From NCBI GenBank assembly GCA_903822185.1, contig CAIJOA010000030.1, positions 151,278 through 215,277 on the forward strand: a stretch of DNA of 64,000 nucleotides, in the 5' to 3' direction. The position numbers and the translations under genes were made by a program. The DNA comes from an uncultured Rhodospirillales bacterium (GTDB lineage: Bacteria; Pseudomonadota; Alphaproteobacteria; ATCC43930; CGMCC-115725). Every line of letters begins with the position of its first letter. Positions within the stretch are counted from its first letter, which is position 1. Shown piece after piece: positions 1 through 8,952 of the stretch. The notes under the pieces were generated by a model. The model searched no databases. It was not told where the DNA came from and worked only from the letters and a program-made list of their open reading frames with translations.

Positions 1-1
1 T

Positions 2-505
2 ATTCTTGGAATCGCCGCGTTGCTGTTGACGACATTGCAGGAAACGACGCCGATCTGGCTGATCGAGATTTATGTGACGATGATCGGCATCGGTAACGGC
101 CTCAGTCAGGCGCCGCTCTGGGTCGCGGTTCAGAATTCGGCCGAATTGCGTGATCTCGGTGCGGTGACGGGTTCGGTCGCGTTCTTCCGCGCGCTGGGCG
201 GTGCGTTCGGCGCCGGCATCGTCTGGTCGGTCCTCTTGATGACGCTCGACGCGACGGTCGCGCGCGAAGGCCATGCCAGCTACGGTTCGGCTTTGTTGCG
301 GGGCGGCCGTGCGGCCCTGGCAATCCTCCCCGCCGATGTTCGCGACATTGTCATTCCCGCGCTGGTGCACGGCTTCGGCCATGCCTACATGGCGACGGCT
401 TTCATCGCTGCCATGGCCTTTGTCACCGCCTATTTCCTCAAGGAAATTCCGTTGCGCACGACAACGACGCGTGAAGCAAAGTCCCAGGGTCAGGCGGCGG
501 AATAG
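2..505 (+). CDS. MFS multidrug efflux transporter (DHA2 type), 3' part only
   Basis: The reading frame is open from the window edge to a TAG stop at 503-505, so this is the C-terminal 167 residues of a longer protein. It is hydrophobic, with about four to five membrane segments, and contains an R-D-L-G-x-x-T/S-G-x-x-x-F-F-R-x-L-G-G-x-F-G stretch. The same stretch occurs in the next gene, so the two are tandem paralogues of the 14-TM DHA2 drug:proton antiporters in the inner membrane. The C-termini also match (E-I-P-L-R-T-T). Substrate cannot be told. The 71-base gap to the next gene suggests co-transcription. Confidence 0.85.
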   Translation: MLGIAALLLTTLQETTPIWLIEIYVTMIGIGNGLSQAPLWVAVQNSAELRDLGAVTGSVAFFRALGGAFGAGIVWSVLLMTLDATVAREGHASYGSALLRGGRAALAILPADVRDIVIPALVHGFGHAYMATAFIAAMAFVTAYFLKEIPLRTTTTREAKSQGQAAE

Positions 506-576
506 CCCCGCCGCTTCATACCGCCCATGCGCCCGTCTCGATGGACAGCCACCGGGCCAGGCGATAGACCGGTGCC

Positions 577-2127
577 ATGAACCCCAAGGACAGCGAAGCG
601 GTCTCTGCCGGCGAGCCTGGAGGCACGTTCACCCATCGCGAAATTCTGGGCGTCCTCTGGGGCGTCTTGCTGGGCATGACGATGGCGGCGCTTGATTCGA
701 CCATCGTCACCACGGCCTTGCCGCGAATCGCGACCGATCTCGATGGCTTCCTCCATCTCTCCTGGGTCGTCACCGCCTATCTCCTGACCAGCACAGCGGC
801 TGCGCCGATCTATGGCAAGCTCAGCGATCTTTACGGTCGGCGGCGCTTGCTGCAATTCGCGATCGTTGTTTTCACCTTGGCGTCGATCGCCTGCGGTCTC
901 GCCCAGACGATGGGGATGCTCATCGCGGCGCGGGTGTTTCAAGGCATCGGCGGCGGCGGGCTTTTCAGTTTGGGCCAAGCCGCGATCGCGGATGTCGTCT
1001 CGGCGCGGGAACGCGGCCGGTATCAGGCCTACATCACCGGCATCTGGGGTGCGGCCAGCATTTGTGGCCCGTTGATCGGCGGGCTTTGCGTCGATTATCT
1101 CACGTGGCGCTGGGGCTTTTGGATCAATCTGCCGGTTGGGATCATCGCCTTTACGCTTGTCGCGCGCGCGTTGAAACGCATCCCGGTCCGCCGCGTCAAC
1201 CGGTCGATCGATTTTCTGGGCGCTGCCTTGATGGTTCCGGGCGTGACGGCCTGGATGCTAGTCTGCGCTTGGGGCGGCATCACCTTCCCATGGTCATCGC
1301 CGACGATCCTCACCCTCACCGGCGTTGGGCTGATGTTCCTCATTGCCTTTGCCTTGCAGGAATTACGCGCGCGCGACGCCTTGCTACCGCCGCGCCTGTT
1401 CATCAATCGCAATGTCCGTACCGTGCTGATCACGCAATTCCTGATCGCCGCGACATTGCTCAGCACCGCTTTGCTGTTGCCGGTTTTCTTGCAACTGGTC
1501 GGTGGCTATCCGGCTGCGAGCTCTGGCGCTTTCATGATCCCGCTGATCGGATCGCAGATGGTCGGCTCGATCGCGATGGGCAAACGCATGCGCAAGACCG
1601 GCCGTTATAAGCGCCCGCCGCAAATCGGCTTTATCGGTATTGCGTTGTCCTATGGTCTCTATGCGACGATGAACGCGACGACGCCGGCCTGGCTCATCGC
1701 GATCTATTTCATGATCAACGGATTCTCGATCGGGCTGTGTATGTCGCCGCTGACCGTGGCTGGCCAAAACGCTGCCGACTTCCGCGACCTCGGCAGTTTC
1801 AGCGGCACGAGCGGCTTTTTCCGGTCCCTCGGCGGCTCTTTCGGCACGGCGCTGTTGTGGACGGCGCTGGTGCTGTCGTTCGGCTATTTCCTTGCCGGCA
1901 CCAATCTTGGTTTGGGTCCCGATGTCTTGCGCGGCGGGCCCGACGCGCTGGCGGCTTTGCCGGACGCGACACGCGCGACCGTCATTCCGGGCCTCACGCA
2001 TGCTTTTGCGCTGACGTTCCTGATCGCCGGCGTTATTTCGCTGCTGGGTTTCGTCGCGACCTGCTTCATCGACGAAATCCCGCTGCGCACGACGCCGGGC
2101 AAGGCACCCGAACCGATTTCGGAATAA
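577..2127 (+). CDS. MFS multidrug efflux transporter (DHA2/EmrB-QacA type)
   Basis: The 516-residue protein has the length and hydropathy of a 14-segment DHA2 proton-driven exporter. The family signature L-D-x-T-I-V-x-x-A-L-P-R-I lies at about residues 39-51 and the loop 2-3 motif A (G-K-L-S-D-x-Y-G-R-R-R) at 80-90. The start at 577 lacks an obvious Shine-Dalgarno, but the first membrane segment begins about 25 residues later as expected. It is a close paralogue of the truncated upstream gene and ends four bases from the convergent MFS gene. Substrate unknown; no adjacent regulator or membrane-fusion partner is present in the window. Confidence 0.9.
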   Translation: MNPKDSEAVSAGEPGGTFTHREILGVLWGVLLGMTMAALDSTIVTTALPRIATDLDGFLHLSWVVTAYLLTSTAAAPIYGKLSDLYGRRRLLQFAIVVFTLASIACGLAQTMGMLIAARVFQGIGGGGLFSLGQAAIADVVSARERGRYQAYITGIWGAASICGPLIGGLCVDYLTWRWGFWINLPVGIIAFTLVARALKRIPVRRVNRSIDFLGAALMVPGVTAWMLVCAWGGITFPWSSPTILTLTGVGLMFLIAFALQELRARDALLPPRLFINRNVRTVLITQFLIAATLLSTALLLPVFLQLVGGYPAASSGAFMIPLIGSQMVGSIAMGKRMRKTGRYKRPPQIGFIGIALSYGLYATMNATTPAWLIAIYFMINGFSIGLCMSPLTVAGQNAADFRDLGSFSGTSGFFRSLGGSFGTALLWTALVLSFGYFLAGTNLGLGPDVLRGGPDALAALPDATRATVIPGLTHAFALTFLIAGVISLLGFVATCFIDEIPLRTTPGKAPEPISE

Positions 2128-2131
2128 CGGC

Positions 2132-3427
2132 CTAGGCGACCGCCGGGACGGGAATGGCGGCCGACGGCTTCTTCTTCCCGACGCGCAGAACCATCAGCGC
2201 CGCGATCATGCATAGCCCGCCCGAAATCCAGAACGCGTCGGTGTAGTCACCGGCGAGAGTCCGAAGCAGGCCCGTCCCATAGGCGGCCATCGCCGATCCG
2301 ACCTGGTGCATGACGGTGATCCAGCCATAGATGACGCTGGACCGCTGCTGTCCGAAGGCGGCAACGGCAAGTTTCACCGTCGGCGGCACCGTCGCAATCC
2401 AATCGAGACCGTAAAACAATCCGAATACGACGATGCCCCAGGGGCCTGCCATGTCGAGCGCGTAGGGCAGGAAGAGCAGCGACGCGCCGCGCGATACATA
2501 GAACCAGCACAGCAGATAGCGGCCATCGAAACGGTCCGACAGCCAGCCCGATGCCGTGGTTCCGATCAGATTACAGACCCCCATCCCACCGAGGATGAAG
2601 GCAGCGGTGGTTTCCGGAATGCCGTGATCGAGGCAGGCCGGAATGAAATGCGTGCCGATGAGGCCGATGGTGCTGGCGCCGCAGATGAAAAAGCTTCCCG
2701 ACAGCAGCCAGAAATCGCGATGCTTCGCGCCTTCGCCCAAAGCGCCGAAGGCCGCGGTGAAGATATTGCGCCGAACCGGCGGCGCGCGAACAGGCGCGTC
2801 GGCTGCTTCGCCGTAAGGACGCAGCCCCAGGTCGCGCGGATCGTCGCGCATGAAAATCCACACCAGCGGCGTAACCGCCAGCATTACGGCGCCGGCGATC
2901 AGGACCGCTGTTCGCCAGCCGAGATGCTCGACCAACTGCGCCATCGACGGAATGAAAATAAGCTGACCTGCCGCGCTGGCGCCTGACAGCAACCCCATGA
3001 CGAGGCCGCGATGACCGACGAACCAGCGGTTCGAAACGATCGCCGCCAGCACCATCGACAACGCGCCGACGCTCAACCCCATGAAGATGCCGAGGACCGG
3101 CTGCAATTGCCACGGTGCCGTGATGAACGGCAACGTCACGAGGCCGATCATCATCATCACCAACGCCGTCACCATGGTGAAGCGCAAGCCGAAGCGATCG
3201 ATGAACCCGGCCGAGAACGGACCGGCGAGGCCGAAGATCATCAACTGAATGGCAATCGGGAACGAGATTGCGGCATGGGTCCAGCCGAATTCCTCTTCCC
3301 ACGGCACGATCATCACCGCCGGCGTCGCCCGGACACCCGCCGCGACCAGCATCGTCAGAAAGGTCACGGCGACGATGATCCAGCCGTAATGGCGCTTCTC
3401 GGTGTGAGGCAGGGTTTCCTCGGCCAT
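2132..3427 (-). CDS. MFS transporter, 12-TM (monocarboxylate/oxalate-formate antiporter-like)
   Basis: The 431-residue protein has twelve predicted membrane segments and a central polar loop, and opens with a short tail before Y-G-W-I-I-V-A-V, typical of the OFA/MCT-like subfamily of MFS carriers. I chose the ATG at 3427 because A-A-G-G-A lies about ten bases upstream; a longer frame starting at 3448 would place that ribosome site inside the gene. It converges with the DHA2 pump and is divergent from the TPR gene. A 6-8-6 inverted repeat lies 17 bases upstream of the start. The transported substrate is unknown. Confidence 0.85.
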   Translation of the reverse strand: MAEETLPHTEKRHYGWIIVAVTFLTMLVAAGVRATPAVMIVPWEEEFGWTHAAISFPIAIQLMIFGLAGPFSAGFIDRFGLRFTMVTALVMMMIGLVTLPFITAPWQLQPVLGIFMGLSVGALSMVLAAIVSNRWFVGHRGLVMGLLSGASAAGQLIFIPSMAQLVEHLGWRTAVLIAGAVMLAVTPLVWIFMRDDPRDLGLRPYGEAADAPVRAPPVRRNIFTAAFGALGEGAKHRDFWLLSGSFFICGASTIGLIGTHFIPACLDHGIPETTAAFILGGMGVCNLIGTTASGWLSDRFDGRYLLCWFYVSRGASLLFLPYALDMAGPWGIVVFGLFYGLDWIATVPPTVKLAVAAFGQQRSSVIYGWITVMHQVGSAMAAYGTGLLRTLAGDYTDAFWISGGLCMIAALMVLRVGKKKPSAAIPVPAVA

Positions 3428-3443
3428 TTTTCTTACGTCCTTA

Positions 3444-3463
3444 TGCAACGCTGCATTGTTGCA
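3444..3463. promoter_or_regulatory. Inverted repeat upstream of the MFS gene (possible operator)
   Basis: TGCAAC at 3444-3449 and GTTGCA at 3458-3463 form a 6-bp inverted repeat with an 8-base spacer, just upstream of the ribosome site of the minus-strand transporter. This is a common layout for a repressor site, but no regulator gene is adjacent, so the role is inferred. Confidence 0.3.
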
Positions 3464-3637
3464 GGTCGGGGCTGCCGCGCCAAGTCCGTAGCAATTGGCG
3501 ATGAAACGAAGTCAGCTAACGAAAGGGAAATAGATGTCGAGTGGTTTGACGTTTCGTCTTTGGGATCGCAAACAGTGCGAATGATCTCGGAGCGTTGTGG
3601 CGGAAATGCTGTCGGTGCATGAGGGGAAGGTAACCAA

Positions 3638-4150
3638 ATGACGCGGATAAACAGCGATTATTTAAGTGACCATTTTCATCTTATGCGGACAGACCCCGAG
3701 CGTTATCGGGCAATGGCGGAGCAGCTTATTCAGGCTGAGCCTGATAATTCCGACGCATATTACACGCATCATCACGTGCTTACCGTGTTGGGAAGGCATG
3801 AGGAAGCGCTTGCTGATATGGACATCGTTGTGAGACTCGATCCTCAGTGGGTTACTTACGAATCGAGAGCCAACGTGCTACGGAATCTTGGCCGCTACCA
3901 GGAAGCAGTCGAGGATCTCGATCGTGCCGAGACGATTGATCCCGAAGGTTGGAATGGTGGGTTTGGACATTTGTTTCGTGCGGACTGTCATGCGCGACTT
4001 GGCAACGAAGAGGCGGCATTGGCCGATTGCGCAGCGCTTCCGGAAAATCATTGGACGCCCGGTCTGCTTGGCGCACCTAAAGGTACCAAACCAGAGGTTA
4101 TCCGGGAGGTTCGACGCCTCGTGGCACAGGCTAAATCGGCCAAGCAGTGA
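3638..4150 (+). CDS. Tetratricopeptide repeat (TPR) protein
   Basis: The 170-residue soluble protein has about three TPR units, at roughly residues 36-70, 72-104 and 108-134, each with the G-x-x-x-x-A-x-x-D-x-x-x-A/V pattern (for example L-G-R-H-E-E-A-L-A-D-M-D and L-G-R-Y-Q-E-A-V-E-D-L-D). TPRs mediate protein-protein contacts; no catalytic domain or signal peptide is visible. GGGGAAGG precedes the ATG at good spacing. By eye the gene is noticeably AT-richer than its neighbours, including TTA and ATA codons, so it may have been acquired by transfer. It converges with hrpB six bases downstream. Confidence 0.75.
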   Translation: MTRINSDYLSDHFHLMRTDPERYRAMAEQLIQAEPDNSDAYYTHHHVLTVLGRHEEALADMDIVVRLDPQWVTYESRANVLRNLGRYQEAVEDLDRAETIDPEGWNGGFGHLFRADCHARLGNEEAALADCAALPENHWTPGLLGAPKGTKPEVIREVRRLVAQAKSAKQ

Positions 4151-4155
4151 AGGGT

Positions 4156-6678
4156 TTATGTCCGCCGCTTCGTCCGTGCCGTCGGTATCGCCTCGAGCGG
4201 ATTGTCGGGCCAGTTGTGCTTGGGATAGCGCCCGCGCATCTCGCCGCGGATCGGCGGATAGGAATTGTTCCAAAAGCCCTTGAGGTCGCGTGTGACCTGC
4301 AAGGGGCGGCCCGCGGGTGATAGAAGATGCAGCAGCAACGGCACCTTGCCGCCGGCGATGGCCGGCGTCGATGTCGCGCCGAACATTTCCTGTAGTCTGA
4401 CCGCGAGGACAGGCACATCGCCCGCATCGTAATCGATCGGAATATGCGAACCGCTCGGCACGGTAATATGCGTGGGCGCTTTCTCGTCCAACTCGCGGCG
4501 CTGCGCGAAAGCAAGACTGGCCGATAATGCCCCGGCAAGATCGATATTCTGAAACTGCGTGCGGCGCGCGATGCCTGACAGATAAGGCGCGAACCACTCT
4601 TCCAGCGTTTCCAGCAAGGTCGCATCGGACCAATCGGGCCAGATGTCGCCCTCGGTGCGGCGCATGAATTCGACGCGCCGGCGTAGATTTTCGATATCGC
4701 GGGTCCAGGGCAGGGCGGTGAGACCAAGCAGGCGAATACCGCCGAGCAAGGCTTCAAGAACTTGCTCGGGCGCGGCATTGGTGAGCGGTTTGTCCTCAAG
4801 CACCAGTGCGCCCAACATCCGCCGCCGTCGCGCGAGAACGGTTTCGCTGCCGCTGTCCCAGGCGATGCTGTCGTTGGTATCTATCTGATCGACGAAATTT
4901 TCTTCGAGTGCCGCACGCGTGATGGGCGCGGCGAGAAACACACGCGCGGTACGGCGATCGCCGTCGAGTTCGGCGATGGCGAGGAATTCTTCTTTCGCTA
5001 AGGCGTCGGTGGCGGGAAGTTCGGCGCCCGTGCCGCCCGACAGACGGAACTGACCCGTTGCGCCGCGCGCTTGTCCGATCCGGTCGGGATAGGCCATCGC
5101 CAACACGCTGCCGCTCTCGCTTGCGTCGATGGTTTCATCGTTGCGCAAACGCAGATGACGTTCCAATTGCCGCGCCGATTGCCGCACACGTTCGATGCCG
5201 CCGCGGTCGGCTTGCAAGGCGGGGGGAAGATCGCGTGCCACGTTTCGTTCGGCGGCGAGTTCGACGCGCAATCTCAAATCGACATCGCGATGTTGCGGCG
5301 AGGCACGGACGATATCGCGTTCCATCAACAGGGCGGCAATCGTCACAGCCAACCGTCCTTGCCCGTTGGCTTTTGCCTTAAGGGCCATATGGGCCAAGCG
5401 AGGATGAAGCGGCAACGCCGCCATCGCTTGCCCCTCGGGCGTGATGCGACCGTTGCCGTCGAGTGCATTGAGACGCGTGAGAAGTTCGCGCGCCTGTCCC
5501 ATCGCCGCGCTGGGCGGCGGGTCGAGCCATGACAGCGACGCGGGATCGTTATTGCCGGATGCAGCGAGCGACAAGAGCAACGGTGCAAGATCGGCTTCGC
5601 GAATCTCGGGCGCCGCGTAAGGCGCAAGCTGCAACTGTTCCGGCTCGGGCCACAGGCGATAGCACACGCCGGGCGACAGACGCCCCGCACGGCCGCAACG
5701 TTGTTCCGATGCGGCTTGCGAGACGCGCGAGGTTACCAGGCGGGTCATGCCGGTGCTGGGATCGAAGCGCGGACCGCGCGCCAGCCCACCGTCGATGACG
5801 ATGCGGATGCCCTCGATGGTAAGGCTCGTTTCGGCGATCGAGGTTGCCAGCACGACCTTGCGTTTGCCGGCAGGGGCCGGGGACAGCGCCGCGTCCTGCG
5901 CCGCGGGCGGCAAGTCGCCATAGAGCGCCGCGACGATAATCTTAGGACCCAGATCGCCCAGCAATCTTTCGACACGACGGATCTCGGCACCGCCGGGCAG
6001 GAAGACGAGGATACTGCCGTCTTCCTCGTCGAGCGCTTTCTCGATCGCGGCGGCGACGCCACGCTCGACGCGATCGGCCGGCGGGCGTTCGAGGTAGCGG
6101 CGCTCGACAGGAAAACTGCGTCCCGCGCTGGTGACCCGCGATGCTTCGAGCAACGCGGCAATACGTTCGCCGTCCAGTGTTGCCGACATGACCAGAAGCC
6201 GCAGCTCCTCACGCAAATAGCGCTTCGTTTCGAGCGTCAAAGCGAGGCCGAGATCGGCATCGAGGCTGCGCTCGTGATACTCGTCGAAAATGACGATGCC
6301 GATGCCGTCGAGCGACGGATCGCTTTGCAGCATGCGCGGCAGAATGCCTTCGGTCACGACCTCGATGCGGGTCTTGGGGCCGACACGGGTTTCGAGCCGG
6401 GTGCGAAAACCGACGGTCGTGCCGACTTCTTCTCCCAGCATCTCGGCCATGCGCCGCGCGGCTGCACGGGCGGCGAGACGGCGCGGCTCCAGCATCACGA
6501 TCTTCTGTGTCCCGAGCCACGGTGCATCGAGCAGCGCCAGCGGGACCAACGTCGTCTTGCCGGCGCCCGGCGGTGCTTCGAGGACGGCTGCGCCGTCACG
6601 GTCGAGCGCCACGCGCAGATCGGCCAGCACGGTGCCGATCGGCAGCTTGGTCGCAAAATTTTCGAGCGAAAATCCCAT
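4156..6678 (-). CDS. hrpB: ATP-dependent helicase HrpB (DEAH-box)
   Basis: The 840-residue length is normal for HrpB. The Walker A motif A-P-P-G-A-G-K-T-T is at residues 35-43, the DEAH-type box D-E-Y-H at 132-135, S-A-T-L-D follows, and Q-R-C-G-R-A-G-R marks motif VI. The C-terminal half carries the HA2/OB region and the HrpB-specific tail. A longer frame reaching 6861 exists, but the ATG at 6678 gives the N-terminus expected for the family, and the extra 61 codons are low-complexity and would overlap the next gene's promoter. HrpB is a cytosolic RNA helicase of poorly defined role. It stands alone between unrelated genes. Confidence 0.93.
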   Translation of the reverse strand: MGFSLENFATKLPIGTVLADLRVALDRDGAAVLEAPPGAGKTTLVPLALLDAPWLGTQKIVMLEPRRLAARAAARRMAEMLGEEVGTTVGFRTRLETRVGPKTRIEVVTEGILPRMLQSDPSLDGIGIVIFDEYHERSLDADLGLALTLETKRYLREELRLLVMSATLDGERIAALLEASRVTSAGRSFPVERRYLERPPADRVERGVAAAIEKALDEEDGSILVFLPGGAEIRRVERLLGDLGPKIIVAALYGDLPPAAQDAALSPAPAGKRKVVLATSIAETSLTIEGIRIVIDGGLARGPRFDPSTGMTRLVTSRVSQAASEQRCGRAGRLSPGVCYRLWPEPEQLQLAPYAAPEIREADLAPLLLSLAASGNNDPASLSWLDPPPSAAMGQARELLTRLNALDGNGRITPEGQAMAALPLHPRLAHMALKAKANGQGRLAVTIAALLMERDIVRASPQHRDVDLRLRVELAAERNVARDLPPALQADRGGIERVRQSARQLERHLRLRNDETIDASESGSVLAMAYPDRIGQARGATGQFRLSGGTGAELPATDALAKEEFLAIAELDGDRRTARVFLAAPITRAALEENFVDQIDTNDSIAWDSGSETVLARRRRMLGALVLEDKPLTNAAPEQVLEALLGGIRLLGLTALPWTRDIENLRRRVEFMRRTEGDIWPDWSDATLLETLEEWFAPYLSGIARRTQFQNIDLAGALSASLAFAQRRELDEKAPTHITVPSGSHIPIDYDAGDVPVLAVRLQEMFGATSTPAIAGGKVPLLLHLLSPAGRPLQVTRDLKGFWNNSYPPIRGEMRGRYPKHNWPDNPLEAIPTARTKRRT

Positions 6679-6767
6679 CGTGACGCGACTATAGCGGATC
6701 GGCCAAAGCCTCTCTTCCCGCCCTGGCGATTTCGGGTTTATGCTGACGGGGCAAGGGGAGGTCGCCG

Positions 6768-7529
6768 ATGGCTCCGACGCGCTTGGGATGGATGGCGGTA
6801 GTTGCCGGCTTATTGCTGGCCGTAGTGCCGGCGCAGGCGCAGCAGCGTGTGGATGTGGCATTGGTCCTTGCCGCCGATGTCTCGCGCAGCATCACCACCG
6901 ACGAATTCCAGTTACAGCGCCAGGGCTATGCCGCGGCGATTACCAATCTCGATGTCGTCAAAGGCATTCAAGCCGGCAACCGGCGTGCCATCGCCCTGAC
7001 TTTTGTCGAATGGGCCGGGGGTGACGAACAGCAGATCGTGGTCGATTGGACGATCATTCACGACGCAGCTTCGGCGAAACAATTCGCCGACACGCTGTTG
7101 GCCGCGCCGCGCGCGTTCTATGGCCGAACCTCGATCAGCGCCGCACTCGATTTCGCGATGAGCCGGCTGAAGGAAGTCACCGTCAAAGCCGACCGTCAGG
7201 TTATCGATGTCTCGGGGGACGGCACCAATAATGCCGGTCGATCACTGGCCGAAGCCCGCACCGCGGCGCTGGCGACGGGTGTGACGATCAACGGCCTGGC
7301 GATTATCAATAACGGCGGGACGGGCGAAGTCTTCGGCGGCTTTTCGGGCCATACGCAGCCGCCCGGCGGATTGCCGAACTGGTATCGCGATAACGTCACT
7401 GGTGGACCCGGCTCGTTCCTGCTGACGATCGAGGATTTCGAATCCTTCGGCGACGCCATGACCAAGAAGCTGTTGAATGAAATCGCCAGCCTGTCCCGAC
7501 CGCGAACGCTGGCTTTGAAAGATGACTAA
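6768..7529 (+). CDS. DUF1194 domain-containing exported protein (von Willebrand factor A-like)
   Basis: The 253-residue protein begins with a clear signal peptide ending near A-Q-A (about residue 24) and is almost entirely a DUF1194 domain. This is a vWA-like fold with a metal-site-like D-V-S-R-S at the first strand and D-x-S-G-D-G-x-N-N-x-G later. Family members are periplasmic or secreted and common in Alphaproteobacteria; function is unknown, probably metal-dependent binding. It is transcribed away from hrpB (start 90 bases apart) and converges with the pentapeptide gene, with a short hairpin between their ends. Confidence 0.85.
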   Translation: MAPTRLGWMAVVAGLLLAVVPAQAQQRVDVALVLAADVSRSITTDEFQLQRQGYAAAITNLDVVKGIQAGNRRAIALTFVEWAGGDEQQIVVDWTIIHDAASAKQFADTLLAAPRAFYGRTSISAALDFAMSRLKEVTVKADRQVIDVSGDGTNNAGRSLAEARTAALATGVTINGLAIINNGGTGEVFGGFSGHTQPPGGLPNWYRDNVTGGPGSFLLTIEDFESFGDAMTKKLLNEIASLSRPRTLALKDD

Positions 7530-7531
7530 GA

Positions 7532-7548
7532 GCCGAGCTTAGCTCGGC
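7532..7548. terminator. Hairpin between convergent genes (weak terminator candidate)
   Basis: GCCGAGC (7532-7538), loop TTA and GCTCGGC (7542-7548) form a perfect 7-bp stem. The loop is the stop codon of the minus-strand pentapeptide gene. There is no U-tract on either side, so intrinsic termination is uncertain. Confidence 0.35.
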
Positions 7549-8870
7549 ATCTTGGCGCCGTCGGTGATGGCGTTGGTCAGGATCGCGCCACCGAGATTCG
7601 CGTCGGTCAAGTCGGCGTCGGTGAGATCGACGTCGGTCAAATCGGCCTTGGCAAGATTTGCCATGCGCAGATTGGCGCCTGCCAGATTTGCACCTTTGAG
7701 GATGCAGCCCGACAGGTTGTCGGGCCAGAAGCGGCCCGACAGGCTGCCATCGGGCTTGCGCAGTTCGACCGCGTCGAGTTGGGCGCCCATCAGTTCGGCG
7801 CCGGTTAGATCTGCTTTGGCGAGATTGATACCGCACATCTTGGTCTGCACGAGGTCGGCATGATTAAGATCGGCACCGGACATGTTCGCCATGTCGAGCC
7901 GGCCTTCGCGGAATACCGCGCCGCCGAACTTACATTCGACGAGGCTTGCACCGGACAGATCGACGTTGCCGAAATTGATGCGGACGAAGTTGCGCTTGGT
8001 CAGGTCGGCGCGCGTGCCCTTGGCACCCTGCGTATCGGCCCAGAGAAGATGTTGGGCGATGATCTTCTGAATATCGTCGGCGAGCGTGTTGATCGACAGC
8101 GTGATGCGGGCGTTGGCGATGCTGGCGCGGGCGAAATCGACGCGTTCGATATTGGCGCCGGTGAAGTCGCTGCCTTCGAGATTGGCGCCTTCAACGGTTG
8201 CCTCGGAAAGATCTGCGCCGGACAGATCGACCCGGATCAGCGATGCGTTGGTGAGATCCGCGCCATTGAGCTTGGCGCCGCGCATGACCGAGCCTTGCAT
8301 GTTGGCGCGGCCGAGACGCGCGCCCGTCAGATCGGCATTGGAAAGATCGACGGCGGTCATGTTGGCGCCGTTAAGCTTGGCTTTGCGCAGATCGACCTTG
8401 CTCGCGTCAGCCGAGCTGAGATCCGTCACGCCGGTTTCCGAGCCCTTGAAATTCATCGTGCCGCCTTGCGACGGGCCCATCAACGTGCCCATGCGCAGAT
8501 CGGCGCCTTCGAGGATGGCGCGGGTCAAGCGTGCGTCACGCAGGTTCGCGCCCCGTAGGTCGGCTTCGGTCAGATCGGCATCGCAGAGATTGGCGCCGTG
8601 GAGATCGGCGGAGAACAGATCGCAATGGCTCAGGTCTGCGCCGGTTAAGCGGCTGAAGGACAGGTCGCAGCCGGTCAGTTTCGCCGCGCGCAGGACAATG
8701 CCTTGAAGATTGGCGCCAGACAGAACCTGGAACGTCAGATCGGCGCGAACGCCGCCGGACTTCTTGTTCAGCCAACGCTCATGGGCGTCGAAAATGCGGA
8801 CGATCTCCTCCGGTGTCTTGGTGACACTGGCGGTATCGGTATGGGCGAAATTGGCAGCAGAGCGGGACAT
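7539..8870 (-). CDS. Large pentapeptide-repeat protein with two helical caps
   Basis: The 443-residue protein is dominated by A-(D/N)-L-x-x repeats, which fold as a right-handed quadrilateral beta-helix. The solenoid is not continuous. A helical segment with H-x-x-W...G-x-R-A-D-L occurs at the N-terminus (about residues 17-45), and a second, similar one with I-x-x-x-H-x-x-W...G-x-R-A-D-L about two thirds in, so the protein looks like two cap-plus-solenoid modules. No signal peptide or catalytic domain is visible. Related proteins have diverse roles, including gyrase protection and scaffolding, so the function is open. It is followed 80 bases upstream by another minus-strand gene. Confidence 0.85.
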   Translation of the reverse strand: MSRSAANFAHTDTASVTKTPEEIVRIFDAHERWLNKKSGGVRADLTFQVLSGANLQGIVLRAAKLTGCDLSFSRLTGADLSHCDLFSADLHGANLCDADLTEADLRGANLRDARLTRAILEGADLRMGTLMGPSQGGTMNFKGSETGVTDLSSADASKVDLRKAKLNGANMTAVDLSNADLTGARLGRANMQGSVMRGAKLNGADLTNASLIRVDLSGADLSEATVEGANLEGSDFTGANIERVDFARASIANARITLSINTLADDIQKIIAQHLLWADTQGAKGTRADLTKRNFVRINFGNVDLSGASLVECKFGGAVFREGRLDMANMSGADLNHADLVQTKMCGINLAKADLTGAELMGAQLDAVELRKPDGSLSGRFWPDNLSGCILKGANLAGANLRMANLAKADLTDVDLTDADLTDANLGGAILTNAITDGAKMPS

Positions 8871-8952
8871 GCAAGGGGGACGGTTGCTATGACTGCCGGA
8901 AACCCTAGCCCTCGTCAGTTAACGCCGACTTAAATCGTTGATTTAGAAGAGG

